Shown piece after piece: positions 50,537-61,482 of a DNA stretch of 64,000 bases. Each line of letters opens with the position of its first letter. The stretch's first letter is position 1. The stretch spans positions 8,198,115 through 8,262,114 of the forward strand of contig NC_054081.1 of NCBI RefSeq assembly GCF_017562075.2, in the 5' to 3' direction. The position numbers were made by a program, and so were the translations under genes. The notes beneath the pieces are model-generated. The model searched no databases, was not told the origin of the DNA, and saw nothing but the letters and a program-made list of their open reading frames with translations. The stretch is from Anopheles merus (taxonomy: Eukaryota; Arthropoda; Insecta; Diptera; Culicidae).

Positions 50537-50692
50537 TCTTCTTCTTCTTGGCGTAACAACCAAACAGGCCATGCCAGCCTATACAGACTTTCGAGACTTC
50601 TTTGCAGCTGAATAGTGTGTTTTGCTACAAGGAGACGATCCGTGCTAGGCTTGAACCCACGACGAGCATGTTTTAGATGGGATAGGGAAAAT
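50537..50692 (-). mobile_element. tRNA-derived SINE, related subfamily, 5'-truncated
   Basis: On the minus strand it starts near AACATGCTCGTCGTGGGTTC with B box GGTTCAAGCC, and ends GTTACGCCAAGAAGAAGAAG. Head and AAG tail match the other copies. The middle (CAGCTGCAAAGAAGTCTCG, GGCTGGCATGGCCTG) is different, so it is a separate subfamily or a mosaic. Confidence 0.7.
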
Positions 50693-50784
50693 TCAATGTT
50701 TTTAAATCATAAAAGATAATAAGATATAAGAATTCATACATAAGAACATAAGAATTCAAGAAAAGATATAGGACATCGATTAAG

Positions 50785-50964
50785 ATTCGTACGACTTAAC
50801 AACATGCCCGTCATTGGTTCAAGCCCCGAATGGACCGTGTCGCCATACGCAGGACTGACTATCCTGCTATGGGGGGAAATCAATAAGTCATTGAAAGCCA
50901 AGCCCACAAGTGGTACAGACAGGCCTTGAGAACGGTTGTTGAGCCTTAAGAAGAAGATGATGAT
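50785..50964 (+). mobile_element. tRNA-derived SINE, 5'-truncated copy
   Basis: Same family as the copy at 51,939-52,143. It begins within the region between A and B boxes (CGTACGACTTAACAACATGC), keeps the B box GGTTCAAGCCCC, the GGACTGACTATCCTGCTATG and GTCATTGAAAGCCAAGCCCA blocks, and ends TTAAGAAGAAGATGATGAT. It sits inside a GATTC-rich element. Confidence 0.8.
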
Positions 50965-51161
50965 AAATCTTATAGATTCATGAATATTTGAAGATTTGTG
51001 AATCTTTGAAGATTCGATTGGAGATTCGAATCACTCATCACTGAAGATTCAAATGAATGAATCTCAATAAAGATTCATGAAACCCAACTCGAATGTTTTT
51101 GACAAACAAAAGACAATTTTGGTAATTATTTTGTGTACCCTTCCACGACAAAACAGCTGAC

Positions 51162-51470
51162 TAGTGTTGGGTGAATCTGATTCAGATTCATGAATCTGAA
51201 TGAATCTTTCGAATGATTATATCAATCTGAATCTTGATTGTAACGACTCATGATTCTATAAAGCGTCATGAATCTCATGACGGGCATGTGATTGAGTCGT
51301 TCGAGTTGACGACTGCACCAAGAGATCGCCCCGAATCATAAATCCCTAGATATATATGAATTTTAATGGATTTATGATTTTTTTTTAATTCAAGAATTTT
51401 TGAAGATTCATGAATCTTTAGAGATTCATGATTCATTGGAGATTCATGAATATTTAGAGATTAATGGGCA
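51162..51470. mobile_element. Second GATTCATGAATC-rich element, hAT-like left end
   Basis: Begins TAGTGTTGGGTGAATCTGATTC and continues as a palindromic array (GATTCATGAATCTGAATGAATC, later AGAGATTCATGATTCATTGG). The right end near GATTAATGGGC is weak. A SINE head fragment lies inside at 51,279-51,325. TAGTG start and GATTC interior parallel the element at 45,187-46,139. Confidence 0.45.
51279..51325 (-). mobile_element. SINE head fragment
   Basis: On the minus strand this reads CTCTTGGTGCAGTCGTCAAC then ACGACTCAATCACATGCCCG, matching the A-box part of the copy at 51,939-52,143, and stops just before the B box. Loss of the 3' part is the opposite of the usual 5' truncation. Confidence 0.6.
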
Positions 51471-51938
51471 AAAACAGGGTGACATCGTGAAAGTGATTCT
51501 TGCCTTTAAGTAGTAAACTACATAGTACTTAGTTGAGTTCAACTATTTCTCTTGTATTTGTAAACGACCCGTCAACACTTTTTCAAAACCATCCACCATG
51601 CAAGCCACATTTTCTCAAAACGATGCTTGAATTCGCCGGCCCTCAAATGCTTAACTGTTGTCGAACCAACCTTGCATGTATCCCCCAAAAGCTGACGTCA
51701 ATGGCTTCAAACCTGGTAAAGCTGCAGGCCACCAGATTCTGTTGAAAGCAACAACTGTCCCTTCCATAAAGTATTTTAGTGCAACGGCTTAACAAATGGC
51801 TTTTGATACTGTGGTTGCTAACACTGCTCATTGCTTAAATAAGAATGCCTCTATCGATGAATAAACAATGGCAATTTCCCCTTTGTTGATTTAGCACCCC
51901 AAACCAACCATCTATCTGGTGATGTATTTCGATATCTC

Positions 51939-52143
51939 TCCTTCTTCTTGGGCGCTACACAACTGTTGACGGTCAAGGCCTGCGCGCCTGTACCACTAAG
52001 GGGCTTGACTTTCAATGACTCATTGATTACCATAGCAGGATAGTTATATAATCCTACCTATAGGGGTGGTCCATCCGGGGCATGAACCTATGACGGGCAT
52101 GTTTGTTAAATCATACGACTTGACGACTGTGCCACGAGACTGA
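51939..52143 (-). mobile_element. tRNA-derived SINE, near full length
   Basis: On the minus strand the head contains a Pol III A box (TGGCACAGTCGTCAAG) and, about 35 bases on, a B box (GGTTCATGCCCC), both preceded by CTCG as in a tRNA D-arm region. The body has CTATCCTGCTATGG and TCATTGAAAGTCAAGCCC, and the 3' end is GCGCCCAAGAAGAAGG, an AAG-repeat tail. A related copy at 50,785-50,964 shares head, body and tail, which confirms a mobile family. It resembles tRNA-related SINEs of Anopheles, but I cannot name the family with certainty. Confidence 0.82.
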
Positions 52144-52618
52144 CCCATTTTGATATCGTTCGAATGTAATTTTAACAGCTCATACGCCAAAGTAATTAAT
52201 TTTTCGTCCAAAAAATAATGTTGTTGTAAGCACGCTGGTGCGAAATAGAACTAAAACAAAATCAAAGTCTAAAAACTAGAGGAAAGAAGGCCTGGGGGAA
52301 AAAAATATTTATTAGGTTGACTTTAAAACATAATTTTAGTTGAAGCTAAAACTGAACTACTATCAGCTGTTAGTAACTAGCTATTTTTCCCCCAAAATAT
52401 TCTGCGGATCTTTCTAGACCATGTGCAGTAACTTCAATAAAATGGGAAAAATGTAAAGTCCAGTGTATAGTGCATGCTAAGAGTATATGTAAGTTCCATG
52501 TACGCCAACCAAATCCAGTAAGAAAGACAAAAATGTGCTAAACCCGACAGTAAACTGATAGCCTGAAGCATAACCTTTCAAAATGCTATGATTTAACTTA
52601 ATTTTGTTCCCGTCTTTT

Positions 52619-52619
<1 letters not shown>

Positions 52620-52672
<53 letters not shown>

Positions 52673-52689
52673 CCCCCTCTCTCTCTCTC
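52620..52689 (+). repeat. (CT)n microsatellite, about 70 bases, with a C7 interruption
   Basis: Pure CT repeat for 50 bases, then CCCCCCC, then CT again. On the minus strand it is a GAGA tract. A frame of Ser-Leu or Arg-Glu repeats through it is an artefact. Confidence 0.97.
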
Positions 52690-52846
52690 GCGCTCTCCTT
52701 ATTTTTGCAACACCCGACACGCCATCATTCACCCCAGCACAAACAGCACACAACAAAAAAAAAACAACATCCAGCTCGCCGTACGCTTTCTCCCGGTAAA
52801 ACGCTAATATTTCAAAATCCTTTACCATGTGTCCACCGGCTTACGC

Positions 52847-52876
52847 GAGCAGCAGCAGCAGCGGTGGCAGCAGCAG
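52847..52876 (+). repeat. (CAG)n short repeat
   Basis: AGCAGCAGCAGCAGCGGTGG followed by CAGCAGCAGTAGG; nine imperfect triplets in GC-rich unique DNA. No coding frame is supported. Confidence 0.85.
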
Positions 52877-53794
52877 TAGGTAAAAAGGTGATTTATGTGC
52901 AGTGCAAATGGTTTTTTCGCGCACCGCTCGGCTGTCAGGTCGCGGCGCACGGCAAATTATCATAATGCTTTTCAGCGTCACGGCCGCCGCGGCACGGGCA
53001 AACTGTGGCTAGCGCGTTATTTATTTATTTACTGGGTTTGCTGCGTTTGCTATGTGTTGCTTTTCCGCTTTAAAAAAAGAAAATATAAACTTCCTCCAAC
53101 GCAAGGGGAAACCCGTACCTGTTACATCGTTCGTGCGCTGTAGTGTGCGGTGGCACAATTATGTCAGCTGATAGGGTTTACCTTGGCTCGGTTGTGCTGC
53201 CCTGCTTGCGAGCACCATCACGCCATCAGCACCAGAGCAAGTTGTGGCTTAAGCTACCACGCGACGGCCAATGCTGATCAGGGTGGCCAACTATCCTGCC
53301 TACCGGTATGAAAGTAAATGCTTCAGTCCACCCGCTCCTTCCACATCCCAAAAATAAATGAAAAAAGCATGAAGTGCCGATCGATTCGACGCACGGGAAA
53401 ATGGGAGGCAATATTTCACCACGCGCCCTACCCCTGAAAGGTATGCAATGCGCGCAGTATAATATTTACAATTTATGGCACATCGGAGTGAGAAATAATG
53501 ACGATAAAGGCGGCCATACTTTCCGGTCCGGTGGCCAAACTTTCGCTGTCGAAATGGATACACACCTGCATATTTAATGCACGGGTGAAGGATGTGTGTG
53601 TGTGTTTTTTTTAACATCTGTCCCTCAGGGCTCTTTAAAGGCCCTCACCGATATTGTAAAAGTCAACAAATTAATAAATTAATGAAGTCCTGTGGACAGG
53701 ACTGTCGAACTTAGCTAGCTACCAAACAAAATCAAATAACAGGCAGGAAAGCGAATGCTTCTAAAAGTATAAATCAATCACCTGAGCGGTTCGG

Positions 53795-53824
53795 TTTTCA
53801 TTTCATTTCATTTCATTTCATTTA
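53795..53824 (-). repeat. TGAAA pentanucleotide 3' tail of the retrotransposon
   Basis: Five consecutive TGAAA units on the minus strand follow AATAAA at the 3' end of the element. The tail marks the 3' boundary and is used by the element's reverse transcriptase for priming in related families (family knowledge, not shown here). Confidence 0.9.
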
Positions 53825-54034
53825 TTTAATACAATATCTGCCATCAAGGCTAAATATAATGGACTTAAAACTAATTAAATACTAACAAAAAAACAAAATG
53901 ATTCATGAAAAACTAAGCCTAACTAACCTAGTCTTGACCTAGCAAAAAAGAAAAGAAAAAAACAAGGGTAGAGCGTAGAGACTATCATAAACTTAACAAA
54001 AAAAAAGAGAGTAATAGAAAACTAAGGAGAATAA

Positions 54035-56020
54035 TTAAAGGGAATTAGAAGAAAAAATACGGTTACGGAAAGAGTTAAGAGAGGAGTCGAAATCAAAGAG
54101 ATAGTAAAAGTGGTTAAACAATCTGAAACAGGACAGAAGAGGGTCATTGAAAGTATAAAGAGTATGACGTGTTTCAATTGACAGAGGATCACGTGGACGA
54201 AGAGAACGAGAGGGAACATACAGCGAGATGGACGAGAGTAAATCAGGAGCATCAGTAGCAGAAAGTAATAAGCCACCAATAAAACAAGCCTGAAACACTT
54301 GGCGGCGGAAGCTTAAAGAGTGAAGATTGAATAACTGCAATCGCGTTTCATAGGGAGGTAGTGAGGCAGCACCGAACAAACGACGAAAAGCAATCCTGGT
54401 AAAGAGGCGCTGAATGCTTTCAATTCTCGAACAGCCATCAATAGTGGGAGGATTCCAGATGATACTAGCATATTCAAGAATAGGCCTTACCAAAGCACAA
54501 TAAAGGATTCTTAGGATGCTTTGATCTCTAAAAATAGAGGTAAAACGTAAGATAAACCCAAGGGTTCGGTTTGCTTTTAGTAGCACCTCATCAAGCTGCA
54601 GTTTAAAGTTAAGACGACAGTCAAGTATAATACCAAGGTCACGGATGGACATAACACGAGAGAGGGAAGCGCTAGAGAGAGTATAGTTAAATAAAACAGG
54701 AGAAAGAGAGTGAGAGAAAGAAATAACAGAACATTTTTCGGGACACAGGCGAAGTAAATTGGATGAACACCAATGAACAAATGCATTGAGGTAATGCTGA
54801 AGTCTCAGACAATCAGAAGAAGAAGACACAGGTAAAAAGATTTTGATATCATCCGCATAAAGAAGATGACCATCAGGAGGTAAAACATTACAAACATCAT
54901 TGATGAACAAAGAAAACAGAAGTGGACTAAGCACACAACCCTGAGGGACACCTGACGTACAAAAAAACTCCTCAGATAAGTACGACCCGGTTTTAACCCT
55001 GCATGATCGATTACTTAAATATGAGGACAGCCAGCTAATAATGCCATCACCAAAACCAAGTTTAGACAATTTAGCTAATAATAAAGAGTGAGGTAAACTA
55101 TCAAAAGCAGCATGAAAGTCGGTGTATATTGCATCAAGTTGGGTACCGGCCTCAAAAGATCTAAAAATATTGGAAACAAAAGACATGAGATTAGTTGAAG
55201 TAGACCTACCAGGCATAAACCCATGCTGTTTAGGGCTAATAGCTGAACTACAACTATGAAGTATGGTTGGAAGGATACATAGCTCAAAAGTTTTGGCTGT
55301 GGCGCATGTTTGGGTTATCCCACGATAATTAGAAACAATGCTACGGCAGCCCTTTTTGTGTACCGGAAAAAGCCAACAGGATTTCCAAAGAGCAGGAAAA
55401 ACCCCAAGAGAAAGTGAAAGGTTGAAATTTTTAGCAAGGTGTGGAGCAAGCACGTCCTTACAGTTTATTAAAACAGAGGCAGGAATGCCATCTGGACCAG
55501 GAGTAAAAGAACGTTTCAACCCAAATAACACCTGTACAACTGTTTCAGAACTAACCGAAATATCGGAGAGATTAATTAAGTTCTCTGGCGTGTAGAGAAG
55601 CCCACCCTCAATAAGGTTAGGGTCACTAACCGGTGGCTCAAACATTTGGGAAAAATGTGCAGAGAATAGCTCACAGATCTCAACAGGCGTAGAGGCAGTT
55701 CGAGAATCAAGTACCATTTCATTAGGTAACGTATTGCACCCTCTTCGTATTCTAACAAATTGCCAGAAGGATGCTGGATCAGAACGGAAACGCGATTGCA
55801 GTCTACTCGAATAGGCCTCAAAACGAGCCCTGTTGTATAGTCGATGCGCAGAGGCAGCGTACTTAAATAAACGAAAGTTGAATGCAGATCGGTTCAGACG
55901 ATACCTGCTAAGATATTTCATTCTATCCTTTTTCAGGTTGCGAAGAGTACGATTGGACCAGGGAGGATTAGGAGGGGAACGAAAAATAGGTGTACATGAA
56001 AGGAGTGCAGAGGTTAACAA
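54035..56020 (-). CDS. Reverse transcriptase region of a CR1/Jockey-like non-LTR retrotransposon (ORF2, 5'-truncated)
   Basis: This 661-residue frame runs without a stop from an internal TTG codon to a TAA at 54,035. It encodes the reverse transcriptase that copies element RNA at the nicked target site. Visible in order: a basic linker (about 18-80), GPDGIPAS (174-181), NYRGIT (231-236), QHGFMPGRST (265-274), motif A YTDFHAAFD (299-307, catalytic D301), motif B SGVPQGCVLSP (356-366), the catalytic YADD (388-391), the DLGIILD region (461-467), and a C-terminal FNHFYYLFDF stretch (635-644) common at the end of CR1/Jockey-type ORF2 proteins. The first displayed residue is not a true start: coding similarity continues upstream to about 56,165 after a one-base slip (see finding). 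No apurinic endonuclease domain, gag-like ORF1 or RNase H is present. An intact motif set with no internal stops suggests a fairly recent insertion. The clade is inferred from motif style; CR1/Q/T1-like is preferred, Jockey possible. Confidence 0.95.
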   Translation of the reverse strand: MLTSALLSCTPIFRSPPNPPWSNRTLRNLKKDRMKYLSRYRLNRSAFNFRLFKYAASAHRLYNRARFEAYSSRLQSRFRSDPASFWQFVRIRRGCNTLPNEMVLDSRTASTPVEICELFSAHFSQMFEPPVSDPNLIEGGLLYTPENLINLSDISVSSETVVQVLFGLKRSFTPGPDGIPASVLINCKDVLAPHLAKNFNLSLSLGVFPALWKSCWLFPVHKKGCRSIVSNYRGITQTCATAKTFELCILPTILHSCSSAISPKQHGFMPGRSTSTNLMSFVSNIFRSFEAGTQLDAIYTDFHAAFDSLPHSLLLAKLSKLGFGDGIISWLSSYLSNRSCRVKTGSYLSEEFFCTSGVPQGCVLSPLLFSLFINDVCNVLPPDGHLLYADDIKIFLPVSSSSDCLRLQHYLNAFVHWCSSNLLRLCPEKCSVISFSHSLSPVLFNYTLSSASLSRVMSIRDLGIILDCRLNFKLQLDEVLLKANRTLGFILRFTSIFRDQSILRILYCALVRPILEYASIIWNPPTIDGCSRIESIQRLFTRIAFRRLFGAASLPPYETRLQLFNLHSLSFRRQVFQACFIGGLLLSATDAPDLLSSISLYVPSRSLRPRDPLSIETRHTLYTFNDPLLSCFRLFNHFYYLFDFDSSLNSFRNRIFSSNSL

Positions 56021-57711
56021 AGCATTAAACGATTGGACAGCCTCGTCGACCGATGTACATTGATAAAAAAAGACCAGTCGGAACGAGATAGAATTGAATT
56101 AAGTTTACGATAGTCTGTGAGCCGAAAATTATAACGAACTCTCAATGAATTAGGAGCAGAAGGCATTTTGCGCGCTTCTGCACCAAATCTTGCAACGCGA
56201 TTTCTGCTAACCGAGCGGAAAACATGCTGTCCGAGGTTTTATTTTGCAGCATTTGTTTTTTTTGTTTTTTTGTTATAACGCGAAAATGTCAGTAAATTGG
56301 TTGGAGTAATGTTCTTCCATTGCTGTCCTTTCCCCCCTCCCACCCTGCACTGCGAACATTAGAAAAAGGAAATTAAAAAAGGATTGAACCAAACGAGACG
56401 TAACGAGGCGAAAAAAGCGGATCGGAACTAAGCGAAGCGATATGATGGGATGGCCATTTGTTCTTGCGTGAAAGAGCAGCCCGAAAAATGCGACTCGAAT
56501 GGCGTACTTTTGCTGTTGCTTGTTTTTTTTATTATTATTCCTACCAAAAGGACCAACAAAAAGGAACGGAGTTATGAATGGTCGTCAGTGGAGCCGCTGG
56601 CTGGCTAGTTTTGTTCACATCACCCTTTGCCGTCCACGTCATGGTTTTTGGGATGAGTTCCCATTTTTATGTCCCCGGGTTTTGCTAAACAATTTGTTTG
56701 ATCCCATTTTAACAGTGAGTTTGCGTTTGATCCCCGGGTCGCTGCCAAATATGGCCAGCTATTAATTACGTAGCCAGGGGTTTCGAGCAGAAAACATTCA
56801 ACCCTGCAATATCGTAAGGGGTGCAACACTAACTTCACCACCGAGGGACAACCATGACCACCTGGAAACGGTTGCGGTTCATTATTCGCCGTGCCTGTCG
56901 TCTATTTTATGAGTTCGAAAAGTAACACTCCAAAAAAAGAAGCGCGACAACAAACGTTAAAACAGTCTCGGCAGAAGGCTGCTAAACGATGCGCTCGTTT
57001 TGCAATGCGGGTAGCGTAACTTGCAGGCGCCATCGCACGGTGCACTTTGCTACAGCAAATCGCCTACAGGTATGCAATTTTCGTGACGCTGTAGAGCTTT
57101 TGTCGTTTGTTTTTTTCCACGAAACGCTTGCAACACAAGCTGCGATGCGGCCAAAAAGTTGACACCGGGAAATGTGATGGAAAAATGGTGAAGCGCTTAG
57201 AGGGGTGCAACAGCAAAAAAACCAACAACTATTCAACAAGCACATTCGCAGTGGGAAAGAAGCGCACCGTTCAACAATTGCAACACCAGAACGTAGCGAT
57301 TTTTGTGTTTTATTCGTTGCCGGCCTTTCCACTGCTTCAAAAAAAAACGGACGCATTTACCCACTTACCGTGGAAAGCGTTCATGGCAGCAGTTTTTTTT
57401 CCACTTAAAGGAATCCCAAATAATACAAAACAGCACGCACTTTACACCCAGGTCCAAGTTGAAATGGAGTTTTATTTTTCACTTTTTTATCACTCTCAAC
57501 GGTCGTCTTGCTTTCCTGCTACTTTCATTGCTGGCATTTTTTAATGCGTAGCGAACGATAGAGTGCATGCGGTGATGCCCAAAACCTGCATCACACGCCC
57601 ACATGCATGACGCGCCGAGTTCGATAATCTAATTTGAGTTCCCGCCCCAATGACGCCCCCATGAATCGAAAGAATGCATTCGAACGAACTTAAATCGCGG
57701 CGTCACAGTGC

Positions 57712-57730
57712 AGCGACATCTGGTGGGGCT
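57712..57730 (-). promoter_or_regulatory. CTCF-like motif, minus strand
   Basis: The minus strand reads AGCCCCACCAGATGTCGCT, a CTCF-core match with one deviation (TGTCGC for KGGCGC). Another candidate is about 220 bases away on the plus strand. Confidence 0.3.
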
Positions 57731-57931
57731 TGATTTCTGTGGGGGTTTTTTGTCGCTTTTTGTGAGAGGCAGCGACCCCACAATCAGGCATCCAATATTC
57801 GTCAATTAATGTTCAGCTGCTGACCACAAAGCGAACCAAACGGGTCAGGTGGGAGCTGGTGAAGGGATGGTAGGCTTTGACAATAATGTAGCGCTTGATC
57901 TGTCCCTTTTTCCACCACCCTGCTCGAAATG

Positions 57932-57949
57932 ACGCCAGGGGGCGTGCTA
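57932..57949 (+). promoter_or_regulatory. CTCF-like motif
   Basis: ACGCCAGGGGGCGTGCTA contains CCAGGGGGCG, the canonical CTCF centre. It faces the minus-strand candidate at 57,712-57,730. Confidence 0.3.
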
Positions 57950-60900
57950 TCGAAACACGTCAAAAAGCATGTGGGGCAGGAGAGGCTTTCAGAGGGGGCA
58001 CAAATAAATTAAATCATGTTTGTGGTTTCGGTAAGCTGGCTCGGGCGATCAGCTAATTGCTAGGTGTTGTGCGTAATCTCTCGTCACGGTTGATGGCAAT
58101 GAATTATTTCCTACCAGAGGTCGCTTTGCAGCTAAAATGTGTTTATTTTGAATACATTAATTTTTGCCTTTTTCATTTAGAACTAATAAACACCAAAAAT
58201 CGTCCATTTTTACAGATGAATTGAATATTTTACAGTTTTTGTTCAATTCAAAACAATGCAGATGACATTTTGGAGCAGAAAATGCAAAAGATCCTACTTT
58301 TGGGATGACCAGTGATTAAGGACTCAGATTAAGGACTACCAATGTTAAAAATCATCGGTTTTACTGACAAATTGATGATTTTGTTATTATTTTTAAACTT
58401 CAAATAAAATATAACATAATTTGGGATGACAACATGTACAAGATCATACTTTTGTGTGACAATCAGTGGAGCATTCGAATTAGGGATACTACAACAAATC
58501 TTCCCGTTTTACTGCTAATTTAACGGCTTAAGGATAAATTTCAACATTCAAATCATTAGAGATGTCATTTCCCAGCGAAAATTTATGAAACATCGCACCT
58601 TTCGACGACAGTGAGGCTCACGCGCGATACACCCGACCGGCGTGTGCGGCGTGTACTGATGATGGTGCAAGTGTGCCGAACCCACGAGGGCGACTGAGAC
58701 CTGTGACTGTGGAGCAACCGACACTGTCCGTACAGTACCAGAGCAACTGGCGACGCTTCGGTACCGCTTCGGCCTCGCTTCGGCTATAGCGTTTTTCATC
58801 CAGCGGCTTCACGCGACGCTGAACAGCTGTTGGGCCTGCCCGAGCGACGCGGCGATGCAAATGCCTTCCGGTCCGTTTGCGTGCCGGGGCGCAATAAGGT
58901 ACCCTGCAACAATGTGCACAATAGGACCTGCCTGGGAGCGGGAGCTGATTTATATGTTTTTTTTTCTCTCTTTTTGCCAATTTATGCCCCCTTTAGGTCG
59001 ACTAAGGACGAAGAGGACCAACCGTTGGGTTCGAATATTCTGGCGGATGCATTACTGCAGGGCACTTTGAACGTTTTGAAATTCTATTGTGCGGAAATTT
59101 GGAACAGCAGAACGCTCAATCACGCTCGAATAGTGGAATAGTGAGCTTGGGAGTATTCCTGGAAAAAGAACATCGCAATAAACAACTGTACTCCACTGAG
59201 CTACTGAACCGCAAACCGATCTGTTCCGTTCGGCTAGACGCTATCTCTGCTGCTCGGAATAGGACATCTTCCACCTCCACTGATTGGGTTGATTCTGAGC
59301 GATATATTCATTACCGGTCACCGTTCTGTCGGTGCAGTCTTGAAACGAGATTGGTGTAATCCTATCCTGCATTTCAGAGATCCCAGCTGACGACAACTGC
59401 AAACGACCGAGCGCTGTCTGAGCGCTGGTCCTGAATTGTCCGCTTGCATCCGGCAATGTCTGGGCAAATTCCACTGCGTTTTCTCACTGATTGATTGGTT
59501 TCATGTTAGCGTTTTCCGCTTTTCGGGAACCAGAAGAAGTGTATCGTTAGTCCTCTCAACCACATACACACACACACATACATCACTCGCAGTCCCTGGG
59601 ATAACGGATGGCTTTTGATAGCTTCCTCGAAAGCCATCGGCAAACAAAACGAACGATTTGGTGCATGTGAGAACTTCTTGTCTCTTCACATACCGACCAG
59701 CAGTACTAATGAGGCGACGATTTGCTCCGTCCCTGCTCGCTCCTCCTCCACCCACTCAACAGGTTAGATGCTTTCCTTCTACCTCGTCTTTAGTCACTCC
59801 GGAAACTACAGACCAACTCGTAACCGCTCTGTCCATTCGAACGAAACACCGCTTTGGCTACACGATAATTGAATTATTCCACCAATCGAGTTAATTGTTT
59901 GAACTTGTCCAAATCAGCTGCCCGGTCGCTCTTCGTCCGGCATCCGAATCGACCGCCCAACTAGCCGCCCGACGAAACACACATGCCTCATACTGCTTTA
60001 CACCACCGAAGCTGGGAAAAGAAATTCGTCGTTAGAGCTGAACTGGACGCGGCAGGCGGCTGGCGGACTGGATAAGCAACCACCTCGTCAAGCTGTTTTC
60101 GCGCGGGACATTAACTTGCTTAGCAAAGGAAGTACACGGAGTGGAGTGGAGTTGTGGAGTTTGACCGAATAGATGGACGAACAGTGTAGGCAATATAATG
60201 AAGTTTACAACTCATTTAGCGACGAAGTACGTTGTGCTGGAAGGAATGGTACTTCCAGGGAATAAAAAATATTTTTGCCACACAGAATATACTTGAGAGA
60301 TAACGTCAAATCGATCAACAGGTAGATAGAAACCACTCGCTCATCTTCTGACATCTTTCAATGCAACCTTTGTGATTGAACGCACACAAACTTCTTCTGG
60401 TGGGAATCATTTCTGGTTGCAATCTCGGGCAGGAAATGTGATACCCTTCATGCAGTGTTGAGTAAAGGGTTAGACCACATCGACTCACTTCCCAGTTCCA
60501 GACGCTGGACGCTGCCATCACGACACACTCACAAACTAGTAAAGTTGCTCCAGTATTCTTAATTTCATACCGCACAGATATGTTGGGTTACAACCAGATG
60601 AGCTTCCAGTGGACCAGATGAAGAATCAGGGGCACAAAACCAAGACCATGAATCTGCCGAAGAAAAACAGAATAACATTTGCTACCTATATCTCATCGAA
60701 AGAGAACATTGTTTCTACATATACTTTCTGTAATATAAGTATTACAGACATTTTAAAGTTCCTCAAGTGCTCAATGATCAAAGTTTTTCGAATGTGATGA
60801 ACTTCCTGTATCTTTTTTTGTTTATTTTTTAAGGATATTTCGAGCCTATTGACCTCAATCGACGCTTAGATATCGTAGCTCTGTTGATCTGAAGATGTTC

Positions 60901-61460
60901 TAATGGCAGGTGGTGGCGTAAACTCCCACAAAGTCTCGGACACTGCTCTCGCCAACTATTGCATAACACCAGTACAAAAAAGTTGTACACCAGTTACGAT
61001 TTCGTGTGTGTTTCCAAATTTTGCTCCGATGTCATCTCAGCAATGACCTTGATGGAAAGTGTTGTGCTCTTCGAGTAGATTTTGATACCAACATTGGGAC
61101 GTGGTGTACCTTAACCCTTTATTTATGTTTCAGGGTTGTGACTAGGCCAATGCATAACGTAATGAACATGTCCTGCTTTCACCAGAACCATCCAACGTTC
61201 TTATTCCCAAAAGCCCAGACGTGGTTCCAGAATTGACCCAGAACACCTTTTACAACACCTCCCGGTCCATTACGTAGCCGGGACATTAGTTTTGCTCTTC
61301 CTCCAGGAACCCTTTGAGGTCGGCCACAGCAGAATGGCTGTCATTCGATGCTCTGCCCGTACTCTCCGGATGGGCAAACCCTCACATTCGTGTCTGTGAA
61401 CTAACTTTTGCTAATGAAATATCATATCGTGCCATTGCCGTTTGTGGCGCTATGTTCAGA

Positions 61461-61482
61461 GCACACACACACACACACACAC
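61461..61482 (+). repeat. (CA)n microsatellite
   Basis: About 11 pure units. Confidence 0.95.

Larger units (their letters stand above)
50304..51043. mobile_element. GATTCATGAATC-rich element, hAT-like ends, hosting SINEs
   Basis: The left end TTGTGTTGGATGAATTTGATTC and the right end read inward (CAGTGATGAGTGATTCGAATC) resemble each other and the TAGTGTTGGGTGAATC start at 51,162. The body is a degenerate palindromic array of GAATC, GATTC and ATGAATCTT motifs. Two SINE copies (50,537-50,692 and 50,785-50,964) lie inside. The right boundary is uncertain; similar motifs continue to about 51,085. No clear target duplication was found. Confidence 0.5.
53795..56170 (-). mobile_element. 5'-truncated non-LTR (LINE) retrotransposon, CR1/Q/T1-like
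   Basis: The element lies on the minus strand. Its 3' end has a UTR of about 210 bases after the ORF2 stop, then AATAAA running directly into five TGAAA units (plus-strand TTTCA repeats, 53,797-53,821). A short tandem-repeat tail in place of poly(A) is known for CR1-group elements, and I recall TGAAA tails for Anopheles T1/Q families. The 5' end is truncated just after where the endonuclease domain would lie. Readable linker coding (residues like LRVRYNFRLTDY) goes up to about 56,165; in the same frame a TAA appears near 56,235, so the true boundary is somewhere in 56,160-56,235. No convincing target-site duplication was found, as is common for CR1 elements. Confidence 0.9.

Noticed and set aside
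53781..56220. Possible target duplication of the retrotransposon (CCTGAGCGG at 53,781 and CCGAGCGG at 56,211)
   Set aside because: Match is short and imperfect, and the 5' boundary is not fixed well enough to place it.
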